From Bacillota bacterium (GTDB taxonomy: Bacteria > Bacillota > Clostridia > Oscillospirales > Acutalibacteraceae), in NCBI GenBank assembly GCA_023416955.1, contig JAEZGM010000022.1, positions 68,372-132,371 on the forward strand: a stretch of DNA of 64,000 bases, written 5' to 3'. The translations under genes and the position numbers were made by a program. Below, piece after piece: positions 49,242-57,967 of the stretch (position 1 is its first letter; each line of letters opens with the position of its first letter). A model generated the notes under the pieces. The model did no database searches, had not been told where the DNA came from, and saw only the letters and a program-made list of their open reading frames with translations.

Positions 49242-50981
49242 ATGTCAATCTTCAAAAAATTCATTCAGTATTATAAGCCCTATCGCGGAATTTTTTATCT
49301 CGATATGCTGTGCGCGCTCGTCGTTTCAGCCGTTGACGTCGCGTTTCCCCAGATTTTGAACTGGCTGGTCAAGGGCTATTACGCGCAGGGCGCGCGGATC
49401 ATCCTCCGTGCCCTGCCGTGGATTGCGCTTGCGCTCTTGACCATGGAGATCATACGGCTGATCTGCCAGTACTATATTACAAGCTGGGGTCATATTATGG
49501 GCGCGAGAATGGAAAGCGACATGAGGCAGGATTTATTTGATCATTTCCAGCGCCTGTCCTTTTCATACTATGATAAAAACAATACCGGCGACCTGATGAG
49601 CAGGCTGGTATCGGATTTGTTTGACATCAGCGAGCTTGCGCACCATGGCCCGGAAAACATTTTGCTTTCTCTGCTGAAAATTACCGGAAGCTTTATTCTG
49701 ATGATGATGATCAACGTACCGATGACTCTGATTCTGATGGTCGTTACGGTCATCATGGTGATTTTCAGTATCGACCAGAACAAAAAAATGCGCGCTGTAT
49801 TCTTCGACAACCGCAAGAAAATCTCGCAGGTAAACTCCCGCGTGCAGGACAGCCTCTCGGGTATCCGCGTGGTCAAAAGCTTCGGTAACGAAGATCTGGA
49901 GCGGGAGAAATTCAGTGAAAGCAACGAGCAGTTTCTGGATTCCAAAGTCGCGAATTACCGGCGTATGGGCAGCTTCCGCGCAGGTACCTCCTTCTTTGAA
50001 GGAATGTTGTTCATTACGGTGCTTGTGACCGGCGGCCTGTTCATTGCGAACGGTTCGCTGCGCTTGGGCGACTTAGCTGTTTATGCTTTGTACATCAACA
50101 TTATTATTAATCCTATTGACGTGCTGATCGAGTTTACCGAGCAGTTCCAAAAGGGATATTCCGGATTCCGCAGATTTATTGAAATTTTGGACACCGATCC
50201 GGATATTTCCGACAACCCCGGCGCAAAAAACATCGGCACTGTCAACGGTGAAATAGAGTACCGCGGTGTATCGTTCAGCTACGATTCAAACAACACGGTG
50301 CTTGACAGCATTCACATTCATATTGACCCGGGCAAGACCGTCGCGCTTGTCGGCCCGTCGGGCGGCGGCAAGACGACGCTGTGTTCCCTTCTGCCCCGTT
50401 TTTACGATGTTGACAGCGGTGCGGTGCTCATTGACGGAAAAGACATTCGAACCATTAAGCTGAAATCCCTGCGCGACGCTATCGGTATTGTGCAGCAGGA
50501 CGTTTATATGTTCGGCGGCTCTATCCGCGAGAATATTGCCTATGGAAAGCCGGACGCGACCATGGAAGAAATTATGGAAGCCGCAAAGCGCGCTAATATC
50601 CATGATTTCATTATGAGTCTGGAGGACGGCTACGACTCCTATGTGGGTGAACGCGGCACGCGGCTGAGCGGCGGTCAGAAGCAAAGGATCGCGATTGCCC
50701 GCGTGTTCCTGAAAAACCCGAAAATTTTAATTCTTGACGAGGCGACCAGTGCGCTGGACAATGAAAGTGAGCGTCATATTCAGGTCGCCCTTGAAGAATT
50801 GGCAAAGGACAGAACCACCATCATCATCGCGCATAGATTAAGCACCATTCGCAATGCGGATGAAATCATTGTGATCGGCGATGAAGGCATTAAGGAGCGT
50901 GGTACGCACCAGACGCTGCTTGAGCAGAACGGACTTTATGCGCAGTACTATAACATGCAGTTCGAAGGACTGCATGCATAA
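49242..50981 (+). CDS. ABC transporter, fused permease and ATPase (exporter half)
   Basis: 579 residues: a six-helix exporter membrane domain (residues 1-320) and an ATPase domain with Walker A GPSGGGKTT, Q-loop IVQQDVYMFGGSIRENIAYG, signature LSGGQKQRIAIARV, Walker B ILILDEATSALD and switch His IIAHRLST. The MsbA/LmrA layout acts as a homodimer or with a partner half; no second half gene follows, so a homodimer is likely. Lipid or drug substrates are typical. AGGAGGAAC precedes the ATG. The gene follows ppiB by 11 bases. Confidence 0.93.
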   Translation: MSIFKKFIQYYKPYRGIFYLDMLCALVVSAVDVAFPQILNWLVKGYYAQGARIILRALPWIALALLTMEIIRLICQYYITSWGHIMGARMESDMRQDLFDHFQRLSFSYYDKNNTGDLMSRLVSDLFDISELAHHGPENILLSLLKITGSFILMMMINVPMTLILMVVTVIMVIFSIDQNKKMRAVFFDNRKKISQVNSRVQDSLSGIRVVKSFGNEDLEREKFSESNEQFLDSKVANYRRMGSFRAGTSFFEGMLFITVLVTGGLFIANGSLRLGDLAVYALYINIIINPIDVLIEFTEQFQKGYSGFRRFIEILDTDPDISDNPGAKNIGTVNGEIEYRGVSFSYDSNNTVLDSIHIHIDPGKTVALVGPSGGGKTTLCSLLPRFYDVDSGAVLIDGKDIRTIKLKSLRDAIGIVQQDVYMFGGSIRENIAYGKPDATMEEIMEAAKRANIHDFIMSLEDGYDSYVGERGTRLSGGQKQRIAIARVFLKNPKILILDEATSALDNESERHIQVALEELAKDRTTIIIAHRLSTIRNADEIIVIGDEGIKERGTHQTLLEQNGLYAQYYNMQFEGLHA

Positions 50982-51000
50982 AAGTTTCATAACATAAGAA

Positions 51001-51046
51001 TACAGCCCCGAACCGGCGCGAAAAAACGTCGGTTCGGGGCTGTATT
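51001..51046. terminator. Terminator between ABC exporter and pdp (convergent)
   Basis: ACAGCCCCGAACCG pairs with CGGTTCGGGGCTGT around a loop of about 14 bases, with TATTTATA after it; works for both strands. Confidence 0.85.
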
Positions 51047-51057
51047 TATATCAATAC

Positions 51058-52386
51058 CTATTTCGTATAGTGCTCCACGCCATCGGCGGTAACACGCGCG
51101 TGAATAATCGGGACTGCCGCGGGCGCTTCCTCGCGGATAGTCACCGCGTTTTGGAACAGTTTTTCCGCTTCCGCGCAGCGCTCCATGGAGGAAGAATAAA
51201 ACACGGCGATCGGTTCTCCTTTTCTAACCGCTTCCCCGACTTTTTTACGCAGGACAATTCCGGCACTGAAATCAATGGGGTCTTCCTTTTTCTCTCTGCC
51301 TGCGCCCAGTTCGACGGAAGCAATGCCGCATTGTTCGGTATTCATTGCATAGATGGTACCGCTCTGTCGGGCAAGCACCTCATACTTTACGGCGGCCTGT
51401 TCAAAGCGGGTGTTATCGTCCAGCACCGATGCATCACCGCCCTGTGCCGTGACCATCTCCTTCAGTTTTGTGAACGCGGCGCCACTCGTGATCTGCGCTT
51501 TCGCCATTCCCACACATTGCTCCAAGGTACCTTTGCCGGCGAGAAAAAGCATATTGGCGGCGAGGTCAATACAGATTTCGGTAAGATCCGCGGGGCCATG
51601 CCCTTTGAGCGTATCACAGACCTCACAGATTTCCAGCGAATTGCCGATGGCGTTTCCAAGCGGGCGATCCATATCGGTAATCATTGCAATAGTTTTGCGC
51701 CCCACATGCTCCCCAATAGAAACCATTGCCTGCGCCAGACGAATGGAATCCTCCTCCGTCTTCATAAACGCGCCGCTGCCAGTCTTCACGTCAAGCAGAA
51801 TACAGTCGGAGCCTGCCGCGATCTTTTTGCTCATGATGCTGGACGCAATCAGCGGGATGCTCTCAATCGTCGCCGTTACATCGCGCAGCGCATAAAGCTT
51901 TTTGTCGGCGGGAACCATATTGCCGGATTGCCCGATCACGCTGACGCCGACCTTGCGAACCACGTCAAAGAATTTTTCTCTGTCAAGGGCGGTCTGCATT
52001 CCCGGAATGGCCTCCATTTTATCGACGGTTCCGCCGGTATGCCCAAGGCCGCGCCCGCTCATCTTGGCGACGCGCACACCGAGCGAGGCAACGATTGGGG
52101 AAATGATTAGGGTCGTTTTATCGCCCACACCGCCTGTGCTGTGCTTATCAACCTTGACCCCTTCAATGGAAGACAAATCAACCATTTCACCGGAACGCGC
52201 CATGCTCATGGTCAGCGTTGCGGTTTCTTTTTCCGTCATGCCCTGAAAATAAATAGCCATAGCCAATGCGGACGCCTGATAGTCCGGGATATCTCCTTTG
52301 ACATAGCCGTCAATGAAGAATTGTATTTCTTCCGAAGTCAATTCTCCCCCGTCCCGCTTTTTGGAGATAATATCATACATTCTCAT
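51058..52386 (-). CDS. pdp: Pyrimidine-nucleoside phosphorylase
   Basis: Splits uridine, thymidine and deoxyuridine with phosphate to base and (deoxy)ribose 1-phosphate. 442 residues. Motifs: VDKHSTGGVGDKTTLIISP (phosphate and substrate site), KMSGRGLGHTGGTVDKMEA, SSIMSKKIAAGSDCILLDVKTGSGAF. The order of domains and length fit the DeoA/Pdp family. It is the distal gene of the nucleoside salvage locus and is separated from the HAD gene by a mobile repeat at 52406-52472. Confidence 0.96.
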   Translation of the reverse strand: MRMYDIISKKRDGGELTSEEIQFFIDGYVKGDIPDYQASALAMAIYFQGMTEKETATLTMSMARSGEMVDLSSIEGVKVDKHSTGGVGDKTTLIISPIVASLGVRVAKMSGRGLGHTGGTVDKMEAIPGMQTALDREKFFDVVRKVGVSVIGQSGNMVPADKKLYALRDVTATIESIPLIASSIMSKKIAAGSDCILLDVKTGSGAFMKTEEDSIRLAQAMVSIGEHVGRKTIAMITDMDRPLGNAIGNSLEICEVCDTLKGHGPADLTEICIDLAANMLFLAGKGTLEQCVGMAKAQITSGAAFTKLKEMVTAQGGDASVLDDNTRFEQAAVKYEVLARQSGTIYAMNTEQCGIASVELGAGREKKEDPIDFSAGIVLRKKVGEAVRKGEPIAVFYSSSMERCAEAEKLFQNAVTIREEAPAAVPIIHARVTADGVEHYTK

Positions 52387-52405
52387 GATAGTTCCTCTTT
52401 CCGTA

Positions 52406-52472
52406 TAGTCAATTAACTCTAGAAAACATCCAAGAAAATGAAGATTGGTTCTGTTTTCAAATAAACTGACTA
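52406..52472. mobile_element. MITE-A copy 2 (67 bp, minimal form)
   Basis: TAGTCAATTAACTCTAGAAA at one end and TTTTCAAATAAACTGACTA at the other, a near-perfect inverted repeat. TA stands outside both ends. The same core as 35920-36020, without the 36-base insert, and the reverse complement of the host copy at 62400-62572. It lies 19 bases upstream of pdp, inside the salvage locus. Confidence 0.82.
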
Positions 52473-52486
52473 TACATACTTTTCGT

Positions 52487-53095
52487 TCAGATATTCACTC
52501 CCGCACAGCGGAGCGCCGCGCGCAGAGGCTCAATTTCCCCTGTATAACGGAAGCCCTCCATTCCCAGACTTCTGCCCGCCTCAATATTGGCGGACATGTC
52601 GTCGATGAAAAAGCACTCCTCCGGCTTCAACGAAAATCGTTCAAAGAAGGCTTGATAGATTTTCGGATCCGGCTTCAGCAGCAGCACCTCGGCTGAAAAC
52701 AAAATTCCTGAAAACTCACGAAGAACAGGAAGCTTCTCTTTGAACTCAAACATGCTTTTTCCCGCGTTGGAAAGCAGATACAAAGGGTAGCCCGCTTTTT
52801 TCAGCTCAATTGCCAATTGAGGAACCGCGTGCAGTTGGATCATATGTTCCCGCCAGTGCAGCAGTAACTGCTCCGCGCCACTGTGGAAACGCTGAGGAAG
52901 TCTTTCTTTCACAATCGGAATCAAATCCTGCTCCGTCAGCGTACCGCGGTCCAAGTCCTGCCACAGGCTGGATTCGAAAATCTCTTTGCGTATCAGCGGA
53001 ATGTCCGCTTCGTGGTCAAAGAAAGCATGAATGATCTCATTTGGATCAAAGCCGGTGAGCACCTGCCCCATGTCAAAGACGATATTCCTAATCAT
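52487..53095 (-). CDS. HAD-superfamily hydrolase (subfamily IA, D-x-G type)
   Basis: 202 residues from ATG 53095 (MIRNIVFDMGQVLTGFDPN), which overlaps the end of cdd by 8 bases. Motif I is FDMGQVL: the second Asp of D-x-D is Gly, as in the YihX-like sugar-phosphatase subfamily. Motif II is LYLLSNAGKSM, motif III K-P-D-P-K, motif IV FFIDDMSANIEAGRSLGM. A helical cap follows motif I. A phosphatase on a sugar or nucleoside phosphate is likely from the neighbours; the substrate is not shown. Confidence 0.85.
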   Translation of the reverse strand: MIRNIVFDMGQVLTGFDPNEIIHAFFDHEADIPLIRKEIFESSLWQDLDRGTLTEQDLIPIVKERLPQRFHSGAEQLLLHWREHMIQLHAVPQLAIELKKAGYPLYLLSNAGKSMFEFKEKLPVLREFSGILFSAEVLLLKPDPKIYQAFFERFSLKPEECFFIDDMSANIEAGRSLGMEGFRYTGEIEPLRAALRCAGVNI

Positions 53096-53516
53096 GGCTG
53101 TGCGTCCCCAGATTTTTACTGCTGAAGCCAAGTGGCAGCAGCTCGCTCAGAGTATATACTTTCCACTCGTCCGGCGTTCTGCCCAAAATGATCCGGAAGG
53201 TATCGGGGTCGCAGAATTCCATCATAACCTGACGGCAAACGCCGCAGGGCGGACAGTACTCGCTGACAGCCTCCCCCACCTTTCCGCCGACAATTGCGAT
53301 TGCTTCAAACTCCCTTTGCCCTTCGCTGACAGCCTTGAAAAAAGCAGTACGCTCCGCGCAGTTGGATGGGGTGTATGTGGCGCTTTCAATATTGCAGCCT
53401 TGGTAAACTACTCCGTTTTTGCCCAGAAGCGCCGCGCCCACCTGAAACCCGGAATACGGTGTGTACGCTTTTTCCCTTGCCTCAATCGCTGCCGCAACTA
53501 ATTCTTTTTCTTTCAT
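53088..53516 (-). CDS. cdd: Cytidine deaminase
   Basis: Converts cytidine and deoxycytidine to (deoxy)uridine. 142 residues. The zinc site is visible in NIESATYTPSNCAERTAFFKAVSEG (Cys with Glu) and CPPCGVCRQVMMEF. Usual tetrameric type length. Lies in the salvage locus between deoC and the HAD gene. Confidence 0.96.
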   Translation of the reverse strand: MKEKELVAAAIEAREKAYTPYSGFQVGAALLGKNGVVYQGCNIESATYTPSNCAERTAFFKAVSEGQREFEAIAIVGGKVGEAVSEYCPPCGVCRQVMMEFCDPDTFRIILGRTPDEWKVYTLSELLPLGFSSKNLGTHSHD

Positions 53517-53543
53517 AAAATCACCTTCCTAATGGTGGAGAAA

Positions 53544-53564
53544 GGGCGGATATTCAATCCGCCC
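53544..53564 (-). terminator. Weak hairpin between deoC and cdd
   Basis: GGGCGGAT and ATCCGCCC form an 8-bp stem, loop ATTCA; only TTTCT follows on the minus strand. It may attenuate or protect the mRNA and not stop it. Confidence 0.4.
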
Positions 53565-53590
53565 CTCCCCGAAATATTCAGTTCCGTTCT

Positions 53591-54256
53591 TTAATAGCCG
53601 TGTGCTTCCTCATTTTTTATGATTTTAACAATACGGCTGGTACCCAACCGGGAAGCGCCAAGGGAAATGAACTTTTCCGCATCGTCCAGGGATTTAATCC
53701 CGCCCGCGGCTTTTATCTTTACCTGCGGCCCAACGTGCTTCGCAAACAACGCGACATCGTCAAACGTGGCGCCCGCCGTGGAAAAGCCGGTGGAGGTCTT
53801 GATGAAGTCCGCCCCTGACTGTGTTACGACTTCGCACATTTTGATCTTTTCTTCCTCAGTCAAAAGGCAGGTCTCAATAATGACCTTTAAAATATGCGAA
53901 CCGCAGGCGGCCTTAATCTGCCTGATTTCTTCAAGTTGAAGGTCGTAAAGGCCGTCCTTAATCCAGCCGAGGTTAACGACCATATCGACTTCGTCCGCAC
54001 CGTTCTGAATGGCGTCCTTTGCTTCAAACACCTTCGCGGCTGTTGTGGCGTATCCATTCGGGAAACCGATCACTGTACAGACAGCCATTTTATCCCCAAC
54101 ATATTCTTTTACACGCTCCACATAAGAAGCCGGAATGCAGACCGACGCCGTACCGTACCGAATGGCGTCGTCGCAAATCTCCCGGATTTCCGCCCAGGTG
54201 GCCGTCTGCGTGAGCAGTGTATGATCAACTGTACTTAATATTTGCTTAATGTCCAT
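53591..54256 (-). CDS. deoC: Deoxyribose-phosphate aldolase
   Basis: Cleaves deoxyribose 5-phosphate to glyceraldehyde 3-phosphate and acetaldehyde. 221 residues from MDIKQILSTVDHTLL. The Schiff-base Lys is in HILKVIIETCLLTEE, with the proton-relay Lys in VKIKAAGGIKSLDDA; Asp in ADEVDMVVNLG. Between nupQ-type permease and cdd, so it completes the pentose route opened by DeoD, Pdp and DeoB. Confidence 0.97.
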   Translation of the reverse strand: MDIKQILSTVDHTLLTQTATWAEIREICDDAIRYGTASVCIPASYVERVKEYVGDKMAVCTVIGFPNGYATTAAKVFEAKDAIQNGADEVDMVVNLGWIKDGLYDLQLEEIRQIKAACGSHILKVIIETCLLTEEEKIKMCEVVTQSGADFIKTSTGFSTAGATFDDVALFAKHVGPQVKIKAAGGIKSLDDAEKFISLGASRLGTSRIVKIIKNEEAHGY

Positions 54257-54305
54257 CTGATCCTCCTGATCATGAAAGCACATCTAATAAATGTACTCTC
54301 TTTTG

Positions 54306-55241
54306 TTACCTTACTCCCTTTTCATAGGGCTCACCGTCTGCTTTAGGCGCTACAGAGCGGCCGACGAACAGAATAAGAACCACAATGGTAAGGATATAAG
54401 GGAGCATCGCCAGAATCTGGCTTGGAACCTGAAGCGAGCTTTCGCTGCCGCCCAGCACAACCGTAAGCGCCTGTGCAAGACCGAACAGCAGGCACGCGCC
54501 ATAAGCGCCAAAAGGAGTCCACTTGCCGAAAATAACAGCTGCAAGAGCGATGAATCCCTGACCGCTGATTGCGGTCGGATTGAACTGGGAAATAATCGCA
54601 AGCGTCATGGATGCGCCGCCGAATCCTGCAAGAATACCGGAAGTAAGCACGCTCAGATAACGGGTGCGGCTGACATTGATACCGAGTGTGTCCGCGGCGG
54701 CGGGATGCTCGCCGACCGAACGGACGCGAAGGCCCCATTTCGTTTTGTAAAGAAAGAACCATAGAGCCACCGTAGCGACCAATCCAAGAATAACAGTAAT
54801 ATCAACATTCAAATTCTCCATGGCGGTGCCCTGGAAAGCGTTTTCGCCGAAGAGCTTCGGAAGCGTTGTCACCGGAGGCGTCATTGTTGCACCCTTGAAA
54901 AGCAGGCGGCAGAAAAACAGCGCAAAGCCCGGTCCGATCAGGTTGATCGCTATACCGGAAATGGTCTGATCCGCCTTAAATGAGACTGATGCCACAGCGT
55001 GCAGCAATGCAATCGCACCGCCCGCGGCACCCGCGGCAAGAAGGCCCAGCCATGGATTTCCGGTAAAATGGCTAACAGAAGCAGCGGTAAACGCGCCGAT
55101 TGTCATCATACCTTCGATTCCGATGTTGACCACACCGGAGCGTTCCGAAATCACGCCGCCAAGTGCGCCAAACACCAGAGGCGTAGAATACATCAGCGTA
55201 ATACCGATCAAGAGCAAAAATTTACTGAACATGTCCGGCAC
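54306..55241 (-). CDS. Nucleoside ABC transporter permease (NupQ type)
   Basis: 311 residues with about 8-9 membrane helices. The start MPDMFSKFLLLIGITLMYSTPLVFGALGGVISERSGVVNIGIEGMM contains the EAA-like signature of YufQ/NupQ permeases (SGVVNIGIEGMM). Later GxRVRSVGEHPAAADTLGINVSRTRY. Pairs with the NupP-type permease upstream, which it overlaps by 20 bases. The next gene is deoC. Confidence 0.93.
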   Translation of the reverse strand: MPDMFSKFLLLIGITLMYSTPLVFGALGGVISERSGVVNIGIEGMMTIGAFTAASVSHFTGNPWLGLLAAGAAGGAIALLHAVASVSFKADQTISGIAINLIGPGFALFFCRLLFKGATMTPPVTTLPKLFGENAFQGTAMENLNVDITVILGLVATVALWFFLYKTKWGLRVRSVGEHPAAADTLGINVSRTRYLSVLTSGILAGFGGASMTLAIISQFNPTAISGQGFIALAAVIFGKWTPFGAYGACLLFGLAQALTVVLGGSESSLQVPSQILAMLPYILTIVVLILFVGRSVAPKADGEPYEKGVR

Positions 55242-56349
55242 CTCTCTTTTCCAGTTTATCCGCTAATACCGGCACTATTTTAGTAAGCGCAACGAAGAAA
55301 ACAATTGTGCCGATCATGATATTAATAATTTCTGAAGGAGCGCCAACAGCCTGCTGTACACTTTGCCCGCCGTAAAGCAGGCCGCCGAAAAGCAAACCGG
55401 CAAAAACACAGCCTATCGGCGAAGAGCCGGCAATCAGCGCAACAGAAAGCCCGTTAAAGCCGTTGTTTTCAAACGCGGCCAACGTTGAAATTTTATGCGG
55501 TGCGGTGCCGGTGATGGCAAGCGCGCCTGCCAGTCCGGCAAGTGCGCCGGCGATCAGCATGGCCTGTGTAATATTAAGTCCCACATTAATGCCCGCAAAC
55601 TCCGCTGCGTCACGGTTAAAACCGACAGCGCGCAACTCATAGCCCTTGCTGGTGCGGTTTAACAATACAGCAATCAATACAGCCATAATGATCGCAACCA
55701 GAATGCCGAAATTCACATCGGTTTTCAGCATCATTTCATACAGCCATTTGTTCGGCTTTAAAGCTGCCATTCCGGCTTCGGAGGTCTTCCAGTTCGGCAG
55801 GAGCATGGTGTAACTGGACTCGTTTACCGGGTAGGAGCTGGTTGAATTCGGCAGATGATACGCATCTGTGTTGACAATAAAATTCGAAAGGTAAAGACCG
55901 ATCCAATTCAGCATGATACTTGTGATAACTTCATGAATGCCAAATTTTGCTTTTAAGTATCCGACAATGCCGCCAAACAGCGCGCCGCCGAGCATTCCGG
56001 CCAAAACGACAACCGGAACCTGAATAATCGCGGGCAGGTCAAGCTTTACGCCGACGCAAACAGCTGCAATGGTTCCGGCTATGTACTGCCCTTCCGCACC
56101 GATATTGAAAAGTCCGGTACTGAAAGCAAATGCCACGCTGAGTCCCGTCAAAATAATCGGTGTAGCCTTAATGATCACGTTGGAAATATATTTCGGTTTA
56201 GAGAAAATTCCGTTAAACAATGCGCCGAATGCCTGCCACGGATTATACCCGGCAACCGCAAGTACAATTGCCGCCACAAGGAAGCCAAACAAAACGGCAA
56301 TCAGTGTTGATGCAATTGGTTTTTTAAGAATCTTTGCGAGCGTTTTCAT
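55222..56349 (-). CDS. Nucleoside ABC transporter permease (NupP type)
   Basis: 375 residues, about 9-10 helices. Conserved parts: LSVAFAFSTGLFNIGAEGQYIAGTIAA and the loop YELRAVGFNRDAAEFAGINVGLNITQAM, the YufP/NupP permease signature. An external loop is found around residues 165-205. Overlaps the ATPase gene by 26 bases and the other permease gene by 20, so the three are tightly coupled. Confidence 0.93.
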   Translation of the reverse strand: MKTLAKILKKPIASTLIAVLFGFLVAAIVLAVAGYNPWQAFGALFNGIFSKPKYISNVIIKATPIILTGLSVAFAFSTGLFNIGAEGQYIAGTIAAVCVGVKLDLPAIIQVPVVVLAGMLGGALFGGIVGYLKAKFGIHEVITSIMLNWIGLYLSNFIVNTDAYHLPNSTSSYPVNESSYTMLLPNWKTSEAGMAALKPNKWLYEMMLKTDVNFGILVAIIMAVLIAVLLNRTSKGYELRAVGFNRDAAEFAGINVGLNITQAMLIAGALAGLAGALAITGTAPHKISTLAAFENNGFNGLSVALIAGSSPIGCVFAGLLFGGLLYGGQSVQQAVGAPSEIINIMIGTIVFFVALTKIVPVLADKLEKRGAGHVQ

Positions 56350-57874
56350 TCAGCTTACCTCCTGCCATTAAAAGTCCGATGGTGTTCTCGTCCACTTCGC
56401 CCTGCTTGAAGCTTTCTACAATAGTTCCGGCATAAAGGACATCAATGGTATCCGAAACATTCATCACTTCATCCAGTTCCAGTGAAATCAGAAGAATCGC
56501 CTTGCCCGCGTCACGTTCGCGTATCAGCGTCTTATGCACATATTCAATCGCGCCGACATCGAGGCCACGGGTCGGCTGCACCGCAATCAAAAGATCAGGG
56601 TTATTTGAAATCTCCCTTGCAATAATAACCTTCTGCTGATTACCGCCCGAAAGGCCGCGTACCGGATGTTCCTCACATCCTGCCGGACGAATATCGTAAT
56701 CTTCAATCAGTTTTTTAGTATAAGCAGTCATTTTGCCGTGGTTCAGCATGCCGCGACGGTTAAACTCGCTTGTACGGTATTTTTCAATTAGCGCATTTTC
56801 CGAAACAGTGAAAGGAAGTATCAGTCCGCGCCTCTGTCTGTCTTCATGAATCGTAGCGACCTTATGATCAATCACGTTGCGGGGCGATGTATTCTGTATT
56901 TCCTGCCCGTCAATTTTAATAGTCCCGCTCTCAGCGTGCGTCAGTGAAGTAATCGCCTCCACCAGTTCCTTCTGGCCGTTGCCGTCAATACCCGCAATTC
57001 CGACAATTTCGCCCTTGTGTACCTTTAACGAAAGATTTTTAACCGCTTCCAGTCCCCGTTCATCTTTCACCGTCAGATTATCAATTTCGAAAACTACTTC
57101 TTTCGGGTCAGCCGGTGTCTTTTCAACAACAAGCCTGACAGCATGACCGACCATCTGTGTTGCCAACTGTTCCTCATCGACATCCTCAACCGAAACCGTA
57201 TCAACATACTGGCCGCGGCGGATAATCGTGCAGGTTTCGGAAGAAGCCTTGATTTCTTTCAGTTTGTGGGTGATGATGATGATCGTTTTTCCGTCACTGA
57301 TCAGGCTGTGCATAATCTGAATAAGCTCTTCAATCTCCTGCGGAGTAAGAACGGCGGTCGGCTCATCCAGAATCAACAGATCCGCACCGCGGTAAAGTGC
57401 CTTTAATATTTCAACACGCTGCTGCATTCCAACGGAAATATCTTCAATTTTTGCATCCGGGTCAACTTCAAGCCCATATTTCTTTACAATGCCGAGTATT
57501 TCCTCACGTGCTTTTTTCATGTTTACAATGCCGAATTTACCAGTAATTTCATTGCCGAGTATAATATTCTGTGTAACTGTAAAATCATCAACCAGCATAA
57601 AATGCTGATGCACCATTCCGATGCCATGTTCTATGGCAATATTCGGATTTTTAATATTTACTTTTTCTCCATTTAAATAAATGTCGCCTTCATCCGCCTG
57701 ATAAAGACCGTAAAGAACATTCATCAAAGTGCTTTTTCCGGCGCCGTTCTCACCTAAAATAGCATGTATCGTTCCCTTTTTCACATCCAAATCGACATGG
57801 TCAAGGGCACAGAACGAACCAAAAAGCTTCGTAATACCGTGCATCTGCACAGCATATTCAGTGCTGACTTCCAT
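56324..57874 (-). CDS. Nucleoside ABC transporter ATPase, two nucleotide-binding domains (NupO type)
   Basis: About 516 residues with tandem ABC domains. First: Walker A GENGAGKST, signature SVGMQQRVEILKAL, Walker B LLILDEPTAVLTPQ. Second: IAGIDGNGQKELVEAI in place of a canonical Walker A, then LSGGNQQKVIIAREI and LLIAVQPTRGLD, as usual for sugar/nucleoside importers where the second site is degenerate. Start ATG 57874 (MEVSTEYAVQMHGITK) with GGGGG upstream. Works with the two permeases and the lipoprotein upstream. Confidence 0.94.
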   Translation of the reverse strand: MEVSTEYAVQMHGITKLFGSFCALDHVDLDVKKGTIHAILGENGAGKSTLMNVLYGLYQADEGDIYLNGEKVNIKNPNIAIEHGIGMVHQHFMLVDDFTVTQNIILGNEITGKFGIVNMKKAREEILGIVKKYGLEVDPDAKIEDISVGMQQRVEILKALYRGADLLILDEPTAVLTPQEIEELIQIMHSLISDGKTIIIITHKLKEIKASSETCTIIRRGQYVDTVSVEDVDEEQLATQMVGHAVRLVVEKTPADPKEVVFEIDNLTVKDERGLEAVKNLSLKVHKGEIVGIAGIDGNGQKELVEAITSLTHAESGTIKIDGQEIQNTSPRNVIDHKVATIHEDRQRRGLILPFTVSENALIEKYRTSEFNRRGMLNHGKMTAYTKKLIEDYDIRPAGCEEHPVRGLSGGNQQKVIIAREISNNPDLLIAVQPTRGLDVGAIEYVHKTLIRERDAGKAILLISLELDEVMNVSDTIDVLYAGTIVESFKQGEVDENTIGLLMAGGKLNENARKDS

Positions 57875-57900
57875 TACATAAACCCCCTGCTTAATACGTC

Positions 57901-57946
57901 CCTTCACACAGAGCGGGGCGTCGGAAATAACGCCCCGCTGTGAAGG
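57901..57946 (-). terminator. Stem-loop between the lipoprotein and ATPase genes
   Basis: CCTTCACA and the following GAGCGGGGCGT pair with ACGCCCCGC and TGTGAAGG. No T-run follows. Such hairpins often lower expression of transport genes relative to the abundant binding protein. Confidence 0.55.
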
Positions 57947-57967
57947 TTTATGATTGGGTTTGCCGAA

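Noticed and set aside
51070..52110. 346-residue frame antisense to pdp
   Set aside because: Shadow of a conserved gene; composition and lack of a start signal argue against coding.
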